A stretch of DNA of 64,000 nt from assembly GCA_964458575.1 (NCBI GenBank), contig CAYWMD010000001.1:248001-312000 (forward strand), given 5' to 3'. The stretch comes from CAYWMD01 sp964458575 (GTDB taxonomy: Bacteria; Verrucomicrobiota; Verrucomicrobiia; Limisphaerales; JADLHS01). The translations under genes were made by a program, and so were the position numbers. Every line of letters starts with the position of its first letter. The first letter of the stretch is position 1. Under the pieces are notes generated by a model that had not been told where the DNA came from, ran no database searches, and saw nothing but the letters and a program-made list of their open reading frames with translations. Shown one piece after another: positions 53,039 through 61,090 of this stretch.

Positions 53039-53368
53039 ATGCCGAGCAAATATGAGCGACTCATCGGGGACTACTGCGCGAGACATGGCATCACCGTGCC
53101 TGCCGGCTTCGCTCGCCTCACGCCCAGTCGCTACGCCATCATTCGGACGCATCTCACACCGCCAAAGCTCATCGCCAAGACTTGGTTCAAGACGGCGGAC
53201 GTTCACTACTACATCGAGCACTTTCTCCAGCCGGAGTTGGGCGACGCACTGCCACAGTCCATTCGCATTCTCGACTTTCAGGAGCGAGAGGAGTTGGCTT
53301 ACAGTGGCGGCAAGCGGCTCGACAGAGTTGCGACATTTCCAGTTACACATGAGAGCGAGACGGCCTAA
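53039..53368 (+). CDS. Small hypothetical protein
   Basis: 109 residues, 'MPSKYERLIGDYCARHGITVPAG ... '. Balanced composition with aromatic residues and a helix-rich centre ('TWFKTADVHYYIEHFLQPELG'); no signal peptide or known domain. A longer opposite-strand frame covers the same bases but is Arg/Ser-rich and less likely to be real. Function unknown. Confidence 0.5.
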   Translation: MPSKYERLIGDYCARHGITVPAGFARLTPSRYAIIRTHLTPPKLIAKTWFKTADVHYYIEHFLQPELGDALPQSIRILDFQEREELAYSGGKRLDRVATFPVTHESETA

Positions 53369-53624
53369 CCTCCGAGCATAGCTTTGACCGGAGCACGCGC
53401 GTGCTGGAGGTGGGAAAGGCGTGAGCGGTGATTGCGCGTGCGGAGCGTCGAAGCCAGGCGTGGTTGAATCACGGTTGCAATTCACGCGTCTCGTGGGGGC
53501 GTCGTTGAGCCTAGAGTTCATCGAAATCTGCTTGAATCGCGACGTATGCTGGTCGTTCATCGGATTGACCACCGGTCGAAAACGGCGCATTGTTTGGCGC
53601 CCGGTCAGCAGCCGCGAATCGTGT

Positions 53625-55115
53625 ATGAACTTTCATCTGCAACAACGGCCTTCTCCCGTTCGCGTCTTGGTGGCCGTCAGCTTGCTCTTCCGCCTGACGG
53701 GAGGCTTCGGGCTTGCTGCCTCAATCAGCACCGGTCCGTTGAGTACCGTGCGCTTGGAACGCACGATGAACCTCCTGCCCGGCGGAAAAGTGTTGGTAGC
53801 CGGCGGCTGCGTCACGAACGGCGGTTCAGTTCTGTATTGCGAACTTTATGATCCTGCAACCGGAACGTGGTCGAGGACCGGTTCGCTCAACGCCGAGGTC
53901 TTGGATCAACGTGCAACTCTGCTCTTGAATGGAAAACTGCTGATTACGGGTGGCTACGCCAAGGGCGGCGGACCGCGAGCCGTCGCGGAATGTTATCAAC
54001 CTGAAACTGGTTCGTGGACGATGGTCGCGTCCATGAACACGCCGCGCGGCGATCATACCGCCACGCTGCTGCGCGACGGCAGAGTGCTCGTGGCCGGCGG
54101 ATTGGGGACCAACAACAACATCCACCATCCGCTGTCCGGCGCGGAAATCTACGATCCCGCCAGCGATCAATGGACACCCACCGGGCCGATGAACATCGCG
54201 CGTTCTTCCCACAAGGCGACGTTGCTGCCGGATGGGCGCGTGTTGGTCGTCGGCGGCGCAGGCGACGCCGCTGAACCGCTGGCCAGCGCGGAATTATTCG
54301 ATCCGGCGACCGGCCAATGGACGATGACCGGGCCGATGAACGTTGCGCGCACCGATCACAAGCCGCTGTTGTTGCCCGGCGGAAAAGTCATGGTGCTCGG
54401 TGGGTTCAACGATGCCGGGCCGCTGGCCAGTGTGGAACTGTATGATCCTACCCATGGCAAATGGCGAACCACCGGCAGCATGATCGAACCGCGACAATGG
54501 AACAGCGTGACCCTGCTGGCCAGCGGCAAGGTGCTCGTCGTCGGCGGTTCGTCCCGGTGCAACGGCGAGTATTGCGTGCTGGCAACAACGGAACTCTACG
54601 ACCCGGTGACCGAAAAATGGTCGGCGGCGGGATCGCTGATGACGCCGCGTGTCATTGACCACGTCGCCTTGTTGCTGGACGGCAAGGTGCTGGTTGCCGG
54701 TGGATACAATCGTTCCGGATTTCTGGTCAGCAGCGAACTGTTTGAACCGGAGGACACGCTTGCGCCATCACCCGCGAGCCATTCACCGGCAGCCGTCGCG
54801 GACACAACCGGCGCCGCCACCTCGACCGGTGGCAGTCCGTCGTCAGCGACGGTTCCAGCCGCCTTCAGGGTGGCGCGCGTGACGGACATTGTTTTGACGG
54901 ATTCCGCCCGGCTGCCCAACGGCATGTTTCAATTCACGTTCACGAACACGCCCGGTTTGAGCTTCACCGTGTTTGGCACCACAAACCTGGCCGAGCCGGT
55001 TGAAAGCTGGCTGCTGCGCGGCGGTCCGGTGGAGATTCTTCCCGGCCGGTATCAATTCACCGATCCGCACGCCACCAACTCAACCCAGTGGTTCTATCGC
55101 GTTCGCTCGCCGTGA
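53625..55115 (+). CDS. Secreted Kelch-repeat protein
   Basis: 496 residues from the ATG at 53625 ('MNFHLQQRPSPVRVLVAVSLLFRLTGGFGLAAS', signal peptide). Six to seven Kelch/galactose-oxidase-like blades repeat 'M...R..H.ATLLPDGRVLVVGG...........S.ELYDP.TG.W..TG'. After a Ser/Thr/Ala-rich linker (~385-420), a C-terminal domain ends 'YQFTDPHATNSTQWFYRVRSP', the tail type typical of exported Verrucomicrobiota proteins. Likely a surface beta-propeller for binding; no copper or catalytic residues of galactose oxidase were identified. Confidence 0.88.
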   Translation: MNFHLQQRPSPVRVLVAVSLLFRLTGGFGLAASISTGPLSTVRLERTMNLLPGGKVLVAGGCVTNGGSVLYCELYDPATGTWSRTGSLNAEVLDQRATLLLNGKLLITGGYAKGGGPRAVAECYQPETGSWTMVASMNTPRGDHTATLLRDGRVLVAGGLGTNNNIHHPLSGAEIYDPASDQWTPTGPMNIARSSHKATLLPDGRVLVVGGAGDAAEPLASAELFDPATGQWTMTGPMNVARTDHKPLLLPGGKVMVLGGFNDAGPLASVELYDPTHGKWRTTGSMIEPRQWNSVTLLASGKVLVVGGSSRCNGEYCVLATTELYDPVTEKWSAAGSLMTPRVIDHVALLLDGKVLVAGGYNRSGFLVSSELFEPEDTLAPSPASHSPAAVADTTGAATSTGGSPSSATVPAAFRVARVTDIVLTDSARLPNGMFQFTFTNTPGLSFTVFGTTNLAEPVESWLLRGGPVEILPGRYQFTDPHATNSTQWFYRVRSP

Positions 55116-55332
55116 AGGTGAACATCGGACTGTGTTGATCCGAGGCGGCAGTGGCGTCGCCACCGCAGCGTATTGGGGACAACTTGCAATTGTTTCAGCG
55201 GGTCGCCTTCATACCTCTCTTTTCGGTGGCGACCCTTGGGCAAAGCCGGAGAAGGCGAAAATTCATCGGCGCGTACAACTTTTGATTGCGGGTAGGTTTT
55301 TTCGGGCTACCCTTAAACCTTTCCCAAGAAAT

Positions 55333-55770
55333 ATGTTCAATAGTTTTAGCAATATGTTCAAAGGGCGGCCGCCGCAAAAGGGACCGCCTCTCTTTCGCGA
55401 ACCGACAGCCACGCCGATGTCCACAGGCCGCGCGGTGGGCAGCCAGGGCCAGACCTTTTCAAAAGTTTTCCGATGGTGGCTCCCCGACGGCCAGACGCAG
55501 CACCCGGACCGCGTGGAAGTCGCCGGCTCCTTCACCCACTGGCAACCCGTGCCGCTCGCGCATGATGGCACGGTGGACGCGTGGCACGTGACGATTCATC
55601 ACATTCAGGGCAACCGCACCCATCACTACATGCTGTTGGTGAACGGCAAGCCAACCTACGACAAGAACTGCGACGGCCTCGCCGTGCCGCATGGGGCGCA
55701 GGAGGAGCGTTACCAGCTCCAGACCGACCGCGGCCTCCGGGTGCTGATGCTCTTCGCGCAAACGAAGTGA
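55333..55770 (+). CDS. Stand-alone AMPK/CBM48-type glycogen-binding domain protein
   Basis: 145 residues from the ATG at 55333 ('MFNSFSNMFKG'). The domain (about 50-140) shows the early-set pattern 'RVEVAGSFTHWQPVPLAHDGTVDAWHVTIHHIQGNRTHHYMLLVNGKPTYDK': the paired Trp and the 'Y.LVNG' strand of isoamylase N-terminal and AMPK beta subunits. No catalytic domain is attached, so it may act as a regulatory or targeting subunit on glycogen. An upstream open frame back to 54973 lies within the Kelch gene and is not used. Confidence 0.78.
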   Translation: MFNSFSNMFKGRPPQKGPPLFREPTATPMSTGRAVGSQGQTFSKVFRWWLPDGQTQHPDRVEVAGSFTHWQPVPLAHDGTVDAWHVTIHHIQGNRTHHYMLLVNGKPTYDKNCDGLAVPHGAQEERYQLQTDRGLRVLMLFAQTK

Positions 55771-55790
55771 TGCGCGTTCCCAAACTGGGT

Positions 55791-55820
55791 CGGAGCGCGA
55801 CCGTCCCGGTCGCAGCACGC
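55791..55820 (+). repeat. Family 2 palindromic repeat
   Basis: gcgaccgtcccggtcgcagc with flanks cggagc and acgc; a near-perfect hairpin 20 bases after the CBM48-type gene. One base different from the copy read through by the luxC-like gene. Confidence 0.85.
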
Positions 55821-55952
55821 ACAGGCAACCGAAGTCACCCCCAGATTTCAAGCGACGCCGAAACTGACGAGCCCGCAGCGGGACGCCCGCGCGCCGACCG
55901 ATGGAGTCACTTTCCACTTTGAACTTCCGGCGGTGAACCCTAGCCTCATGGC

Positions 55953-56936
55953 GTGAGCGATAATTTGCCGAGCGTCACCGTGCTCGTTCCCACGCGCCCG
56001 GACCTCACCGACATCAAGGCGGTCAGGTCGGCGCGGCAGTTGGATTATCCGGCGGACAAGCTGGAAATCCTCGTGGCGCGCGGCAAACAACCGTCGGTGC
56101 AGCGCAACACCGCGCTGCGGACGGCGCGCGGCGAACTCGTTTACTTTCTCGATGACGACTCGATGCCCCGACCGGACAATCTGCGTCGAGCCGTCGCTCA
56201 TTTTGCCGATCCCAAGGTAAAGATGGTCGGCGGGCCGAATGTCTGCCCGCCGGACGCGCCGGAGTTGGAAAAGGTGTTCGCGCTGGTGCTGGCGAGCTGG
56301 CTCGCCTTCGGCCCCAGCCGCGCACGTTACACACCGGTGGGAACAAAGCGCGAAACCGGCGAGAAGGAATTGATTCTCTGCAATCTCATCGCGCGGCGTG
56401 ACGCCGTGATCGAACTGGGCGGCTTCAACGAGGCACTGTATCCGAACGAGGAAAACGCGCTGATGGACGAGTTGCAGAAGCGCGGCGGCAAGCTGCTTTA
56501 CGATCCGGAGTTCCTGGTGCATCGCCGCCCGCGTCCGACGATGAAGGCCTTCGGCAAAATGCTGCTCAATTACGGCCGGGGCCGCGCGGAGCAGTTCCGC
56601 GTGCACCCAACGTTTGGTTCGGCCCTAAATTTTGTGCCGCCGCTGTTTTGTGTTTATCTGCTCACGCTGCCCGTTGTGTGGGCGATCACGTTCGTGCCGG
56701 GGGCGGAATGGCAACGGACCGCCTATCACCTGCCATTGTCCGCCTACGCACTGGCGGTGTGCCTGCAAACGCTGGCCTTGATCCCTCGGGGTGGCGTGAT
56801 CCGCAGCCTGGGCGCCGCGCCGTTGATGGTGCTGTCGCACCTGATTTACGGCCTCGGCTTCTGGCGCGGCCTGTTCACGAAACTGAAACCACCCGGCGAA
56901 AAGTCAAACGTGCCGGTGAGAGTGGAGGCGGTATGA
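55953..56936 (+). CDS. Glycosyltransferase family 2
   Basis: 327 residues from a GTG at 55953 ('VSDNLPSVTVLVPTRPD'). GT-A fold: 'VTVLVPTRPDLTDIKAVRSARQ', 'GELVYFLDDDSMPRPD' (DDD metal site) and 'LILCNLIARRDAVIELGGFNEALYPNEENALMDELQKRG', where the ED/N segment holds the catalytic base region. Two to three C-terminal helices anchor it in the membrane. Donor and acceptor are unknown; a surface glycan is likely. It lies 183 bases after the glycogen-binding protein gene. Confidence 0.9.
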   Translation: MSDNLPSVTVLVPTRPDLTDIKAVRSARQLDYPADKLEILVARGKQPSVQRNTALRTARGELVYFLDDDSMPRPDNLRRAVAHFADPKVKMVGGPNVCPPDAPELEKVFALVLASWLAFGPSRARYTPVGTKRETGEKELILCNLIARRDAVIELGGFNEALYPNEENALMDELQKRGGKLLYDPEFLVHRRPRPTMKAFGKMLLNYGRGRAEQFRVHPTFGSALNFVPPLFCVYLLTLPVVWAITFVPGAEWQRTAYHLPLSAYALAVCLQTLALIPRGGVIRSLGAAPLMVLSHLIYGLGFWRGLFTKLKPPGEKSNVPVRVEAV

Positions 56937-56941
56937 AGATC

Positions 56942-57087
56942 TGCCCTCACCCCGGCCCTCTCCCATGCGACGGGAGAGGGAGAATCATCGTCAGACGGTC
57001 TGCGAATCCTGAGTCTCCCGGGATCCGAGCGGTCGAGCATGGCTGTTCCCTCTCCCATCGGATGGGAGAGGCTAAGGGTGATGGCAG
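56942..57087. repeat. Two inverted copies of the CCCTCACCC...GGGAGAGGG repeat
   Basis: The left copy (56942-56983) starts tgccctcaccccggccctct and contains a cctctcccatgcgacgggag hairpin. The right copy (57046-57087) is inverted, with ctctcccatcggatgggaga and ggctaagggtgatggcagg. 62 bases separate them. They fill most of the gap before glnE and could form a large hairpin. Confidence 0.85.
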
Positions 57088-57093
57088 GTCGTG

Positions 57094-60000
57094 ATGAAAA
57101 ACCCGTTCTGGACCAAAGCCATCAAAGCCGGCGCTGATCCCCAGCGGGCAAAACACTTCGTCGAGTTGCTGACCGCCACGTCCGCGGGTGCGGCTTTGCA
57201 CACAGTTTCAGCCGATCAAGCGCGCGTGTTGATCGCGCTGTTCAGCGGCTCCCAAGCCTTGAGCGAACTGCTCGTGGCCAACCCCGATTGGCTCGACGTG
57301 CTCAAGCCCGAAAATCTCCAGCACGCCCGGCGGGCGCAGGGCTTTCGCGCCGAGGTGCAGGGCTGGCTGAAGCCGCTGTTGGCGGAACGCAATTTCAACG
57401 GCGCCCTCGCCCAACTGCGCCGGTTCAAACAGCGCGAGATGCTTCGCATTGCCGCCCGCGACCTCGCCCGGTTGGGCAACCTGCTGGAGATCATGCGGGA
57501 AATTTCCGATGTGGCGGACGTATGCCTCGATACCGTCTGGCAGATTTGCCGGCAGCAATTCACCGAGCGTTTCGGGCAGCCGTTTCATCAGGACGCGGAC
57601 GGGCGGTGGCAACCCACGGCTTTTTGCGTCCTCGGCATGGGGAAACTCGGCGGCCAGGAATTGAACTACAGTTCCGACGTGGACGTGTTGTTCGTTTACA
57701 GCGGCGAGGGACAGGTTTTCAAGGACGCACCGGGAAAAGGAGCGGCGACCAGCACGATGACGAGCCACACCTACTTCAACCGGCTGGCGGAAGCCGGCAT
57801 CGCCGAGGTCGCGCGCATGACCGCGGAGGGAGCGCTGTTCCGGATTGATTTGCGGTTGCGGCCCGAGGGCGATGCCGGGCCGCTGTGCCGTTCGCTCGAG
57901 AGCTATGAAAATTATTACGCGCAATGGGGACAGACCTGGGAGCGCATGATGCTCATCAAGGCGCGCTGCGTGGCGGGCGACGTCGGCCTGGCGAACGAGT
58001 TCCTGGAGTTGATCCAGCCCTTTCGTTTCCCCCGCTCGATCAGTGAAGGTGTGCTGCGCGAAGTGGCCGCGATGAAGGACCGCATCGAAAACGAAATTCT
58101 TCGCGCTGACGAGCTTGACCGCAACGTCAAGCTGGGGCGCGGCGGGATTCGTGAAATCGAATTCATTGCGCAGGTGCAGCAGCTTTTGTTTGCCGGCCGG
58201 GAGCCGTTTTTGCAGGGGTACCAAACGCTGCCGTGCCTGGCGAAGCTCGCCGAGTATCAACATCTCGCGCGCGAAGACGCCCGGTTGCTCGACGCGGCCT
58301 ACCGCTTTTTGCGCGACGTCGAACATCGGCTGCAAATGGAAGCCAATCTCCAGACGCACACGCTGCCCACCGAACGCCGCGCTCTGGAGCGGCTCGCTCG
58401 ACTCATGGGCTTCCAATCCATCCCGGAGTTCGAGGACGCGCGCCGAGTTCACACGGGCAACGTTCGCCGCAACTACGATCGCCTGCTCAAATCGGAAACG
58501 CCCGAAACAAAGTCGCCATTCCCGCGGACCTTTGACGGGCGCGAAGCCGAGTGGAAGGACATTCTGCAAAAGCATTCGTTTCGCGACCGGGACAAGGCCT
58601 ACCGCGTACTGAAGGAATTTGTCGAAGGGCCGGGATTTGTCCACGTCTCGCCGCGCACGGTCGAACTGGCGCAGCAACTTTTGCCAAAAATCCTGGAGCT
58701 TTGTCCCAAGGCGGATTCACTCGCGCCCCAGGAATCGGCGCGCGGGCGTGCCGACGGCGCTGCGCTGGCGATTCTCTCCGACCCGGATCGCGTGGTCACG
58801 CGGCTGGACAGTTTTCTCACCGCCTACGGCACGCGGAACGCGCTGTTCGAGATGTGGACGGGCAATCCGCGATTGTTTGAACTGCTCCTGTTGCTGTTCG
58901 ACCGTTCGGAATTTCTCGCCGAGACGATCATCCGTTCACCGGAACTGTTCGATGAACTGGTGTTCAGCGACCGGTTGCGCCAGCGCAAGACCGCGCCCGA
59001 AATCCTCGAGGATTTGCGGCACGGACTGGCAGATCCCGACCAGTTCTTGTGGTTGCGGCGCTATCACGAGGCCGAGTTGCTGCGGCTGGGCCTGCGCGAC
59101 ATTCTCGGGCTGGTGGATTTTGAGCAGAACCTGACCGAACTCTCGGCGCTGGCGGACGCGTGTCTGCAATACGCCCTCGAAGTCGTGATGCGGAAGCACA
59201 AACTGAAATCGCCGCCGTTTACGATCATCGGATTCGGCAAGCTCGGCGGACGCGAGATTGATTACGGCTCGGACCTGGACATTGTGTTTGTCGCCGACCC
59301 AAAGGCGAAGAGCCTGGCGAAACTTCAAGCGCTGGCCGTTGAACTCATGGACCTGATGTCCCGCCGCACGGACAAGGGAACGGTGTTTCGCGTGGACGCG
59401 CGCTTGCGACCGGACGGGGACAAGGGTTTGCTCGTGAACACGCTGGCGGCTTACGAGGAATATTACCGGCAACGCGCCCAATTGTGGGAGATTCAGGCGC
59501 TCACACGAGTTCGCGCGGTGGCGGGGGACTTGGAGATGGGCCGGCGTTTTCAAGAACTGGCAGCACGGCTGACGGATTTTTCGGTAGCAGGACAGGCGTC
59601 GCGCCTGTCTCCGAGCAAACGCGAAGCCGGGAAGAAAGTTCGAGACAGGCGCGACGCCGATCCGGCGTTGCCGTCGTGCTTCGCGCCGGATTGGAAACAA
59701 AAAATCCACGAGATGCGGTTGCGAATCGAGAAGGAGCGGACGCCGGCCGGGAAGGACGAATTGGCGATCAAGACCGGCAAAGGAGGGTTGATGGACGCGG
59801 AGTTCATTGCCCAAGCGCTTTGTCTCGAACAGGGCTGGCAGGAAGCGCACACGTTGCGCGCACTGGAAAAGGCGCGGGATGCAGTTGGCATTCGAGCTTC
59901 AACTGGTCAGCAAGGCAAGCGCACGCTCAAACATGAACTCCAAATTGAACGCGCAGATTGGGACAAGCTCATTGAGAACTACGGCCAGTTGCGCCGGGTG

Positions 60001-60192
60001 GAAGGCATTTTGCGCCGCTGGAGCTACGAAGGCGAAACGGTCTTGCCGGATGATCCCGCGCCCTACTATCGCGTGTCGGTGCGCTGCGGTTTTCCAACGC
60101 CGGACGCCTTCCGCACCGCGCTGGCAGAATGCCGCCGGGCGATTCGCGCGTCCTACGAGAAGGTGTTCGGGATCACCGGAGGCGCCAAATGA
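57094..60192 (+). CDS. glnE: Bifunctional glutamine synthetase adenylyltransferase/adenylyl-removing enzyme
   Basis: 1032 residues from the ATG at 57094 (GTG at 57091 is in frame). Two nucleotidyltransferase domains are present: 'GMGKLGGQELNYSSDVDVLFVY' near residue 188 and 'GFGKLGGREIDYGSDLDIVFV' near residue 712, each with the G-x(9-11)-D-x-D site. It adenylylates and deadenylylates GlnA, normally in response to PII; glnA and glnB are not in the window. Around residues 832-860 a palindromic element inserts 'AGQASRLSPSKREAG ... VRDRRDADP', in frame. The last codons overlap the next gene as ATGA. Confidence 0.95.
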   Translation: MKNPFWTKAIKAGADPQRAKHFVELLTATSAGAALHTVSADQARVLIALFSGSQALSELLVANPDWLDVLKPENLQHARRAQGFRAEVQGWLKPLLAERNFNGALAQLRRFKQREMLRIAARDLARLGNLLEIMREISDVADVCLDTVWQICRQQFTERFGQPFHQDADGRWQPTAFCVLGMGKLGGQELNYSSDVDVLFVYSGEGQVFKDAPGKGAATSTMTSHTYFNRLAEAGIAEVARMTAEGALFRIDLRLRPEGDAGPLCRSLESYENYYAQWGQTWERMMLIKARCVAGDVGLANEFLELIQPFRFPRSISEGVLREVAAMKDRIENEILRADELDRNVKLGRGGIREIEFIAQVQQLLFAGREPFLQGYQTLPCLAKLAEYQHLAREDARLLDAAYRFLRDVEHRLQMEANLQTHTLPTERRALERLARLMGFQSIPEFEDARRVHTGNVRRNYDRLLKSETPETKSPFPRTFDGREAEWKDILQKHSFRDRDKAYRVLKEFVEGPGFVHVSPRTVELAQQLLPKILELCPKADSLAPQESARGRADGAALAILSDPDRVVTRLDSFLTAYGTRNALFEMWTGNPRLFELLLLLFDRSEFLAETIIRSPELFDELVFSDRLRQRKTAPEILEDLRHGLADPDQFLWLRRYHEAELLRLGLRDILGLVDFEQNLTELSALADACLQYALEVVMRKHKLKSPPFTIIGFGKLGGREIDYGSDLDIVFVADPKAKSLAKLQALAVELMDLMSRRTDKGTVFRVDARLRPDGDKGLLVNTLAAYEEYYRQRAQLWEIQALTRVRAVAGDLEMGRRFQELAARLTDFSVAGQASRLSPSKREAGKKVRDRRDADPALPSCFAPDWKQKIHEMRLRIEKERTPAGKDELAIKTGKGGLMDAEFIAQALCLEQGWQEAHTLRALEKARDAVGIRASTGQQGKRTLKHELQIERADWDKLIENYGQLRRVEGILRRWSYEGETVLPDDPAPYYRVSVRCGFPTPDAFRTALAECRRAIRASYEKVFGITGGAK
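59595..59658 (+). repeat. Palindromic element inserted in frame in glnE (family 1)
   Basis: Arms ggcgtcgcgcctgtctc (59595-59611) and its exact reverse complement (59642-59658) flank a 30-base loop. Both arms are identical to those of the hrpB copy at 18651-18725. Confidence 0.92.
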
Positions 60193-61085
60193 ACGGGCGC
60201 GCGCTCGTTGCCGTGCTCGCCACCGTGGTGTCAGCCGCCTTTGCGCAGACGCAGCCGTCGGCAATGCCGCCCGGTGAAGCCGTTTGCGGATTCATCGCCG
60301 GCCCATCTTTCTATTCGGAAAGCGCCGATGTGAAGCAAGGACTGGTCGTTGACCTGTTTGTCGGTGACGCGCGGGTCGGGCAGCCAACGAAGCTGAAGTT
60401 TTACATCAACCAAAAGCCCGGCGGTCAGCCGGTGGACAACGTCCAGATTGAACACGAGCAATTCATGCACGTCATCGGGGTGCGCGACGACCTGAACGAG
60501 TTTTTTCACCTCCACCCGCGCAAAGTGTCGCCCGGCATGTGGGTCGCCACGCACACGTTTACCAACGCCGGCAGATACAAGCACTGGTCGGATGTGAAAT
60601 GGCGCGGCGCATCGTATTCGTTCGGTCTGCCGCGGTTGAACGTGTCGGGCCGGATGCTGGAGGCGAACGCCCGGAACAATTTGGGCGGCCAAGCCGTCGT
60701 CGCCGGGTTTCGCGTGACGCTGCAACATTCCGAACCGCTCACCCCGGGACGCACCAACGTGCTGGAGTTCAAGCTCAGCGACGCAAGGGGCGCGGCGATC
60801 ACGACCGAACATTTTTTGGGCGCACCCATGCACCTGGTCATCGTGAGCGAGGATTTGGCGGTGTTTCTCCACGCGCATCCGGAGACGCGCGCGGCTTCCG
60901 ATCCGGCCATCACGTTTCGCCAGGCGTTTCCCAAGCCCGGGCTTTACAAACTGTTCGCGCAGTTCCGTCCGTGGAAAACGAAATTACCCCCGGATGAAGC
61001 CATGCTGGCGGAGTTTTACCTGAAAGTGGCTGCGAACGCGCAAACTTTTTCGGAGCCCCAAGCCGCGACAGCGCGGCAGCCCTGA
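60189..61085 (+). CDS. Exported protein with YtkA/FixH-like domains
   Basis: 298 residues from the ATG at 60189, which overlaps glnE's TGA. A signal peptide ends 'AAFAQTQPSA'. The sequence has two similar halves: 'EQFMHVIGVRDDLNEFFHLHPRKV' and 'APMHLVIVSEDLAVFLHAHPETR', each a His-rich 'MH.I.V..DL..F.H.HP' strand found in YtkA-like proteins near metal-transport and cytochrome oxidase genes. A copper or other metal role is possible. It converges on the lysyl-oxidase gene with a 5-base gap. Confidence 0.7.
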   Translation: MNGRALVAVLATVVSAAFAQTQPSAMPPGEAVCGFIAGPSFYSESADVKQGLVVDLFVGDARVGQPTKLKFYINQKPGGQPVDNVQIEHEQFMHVIGVRDDLNEFFHLHPRKVSPGMWVATHTFTNAGRYKHWSDVKWRGASYSFGLPRLNVSGRMLEANARNNLGGQAVVAGFRVTLQHSEPLTPGRTNVLEFKLSDARGAAITTEHFLGAPMHLVIVSEDLAVFLHAHPETRAASDPAITFRQAFPKPGLYKLFAQFRPWKTKLPPDEAMLAEFYLKVAANAQTFSEPQAATARQP

Positions 61086-61090
61086 CGGGT

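Noticed and set aside
52955..53590. 211-codon minus-strand frame over the small gene at 53039
   Set aside because: Arg/Ser-rich and runs into the Kelch gene's leader; the plus-strand frame is more protein-like.
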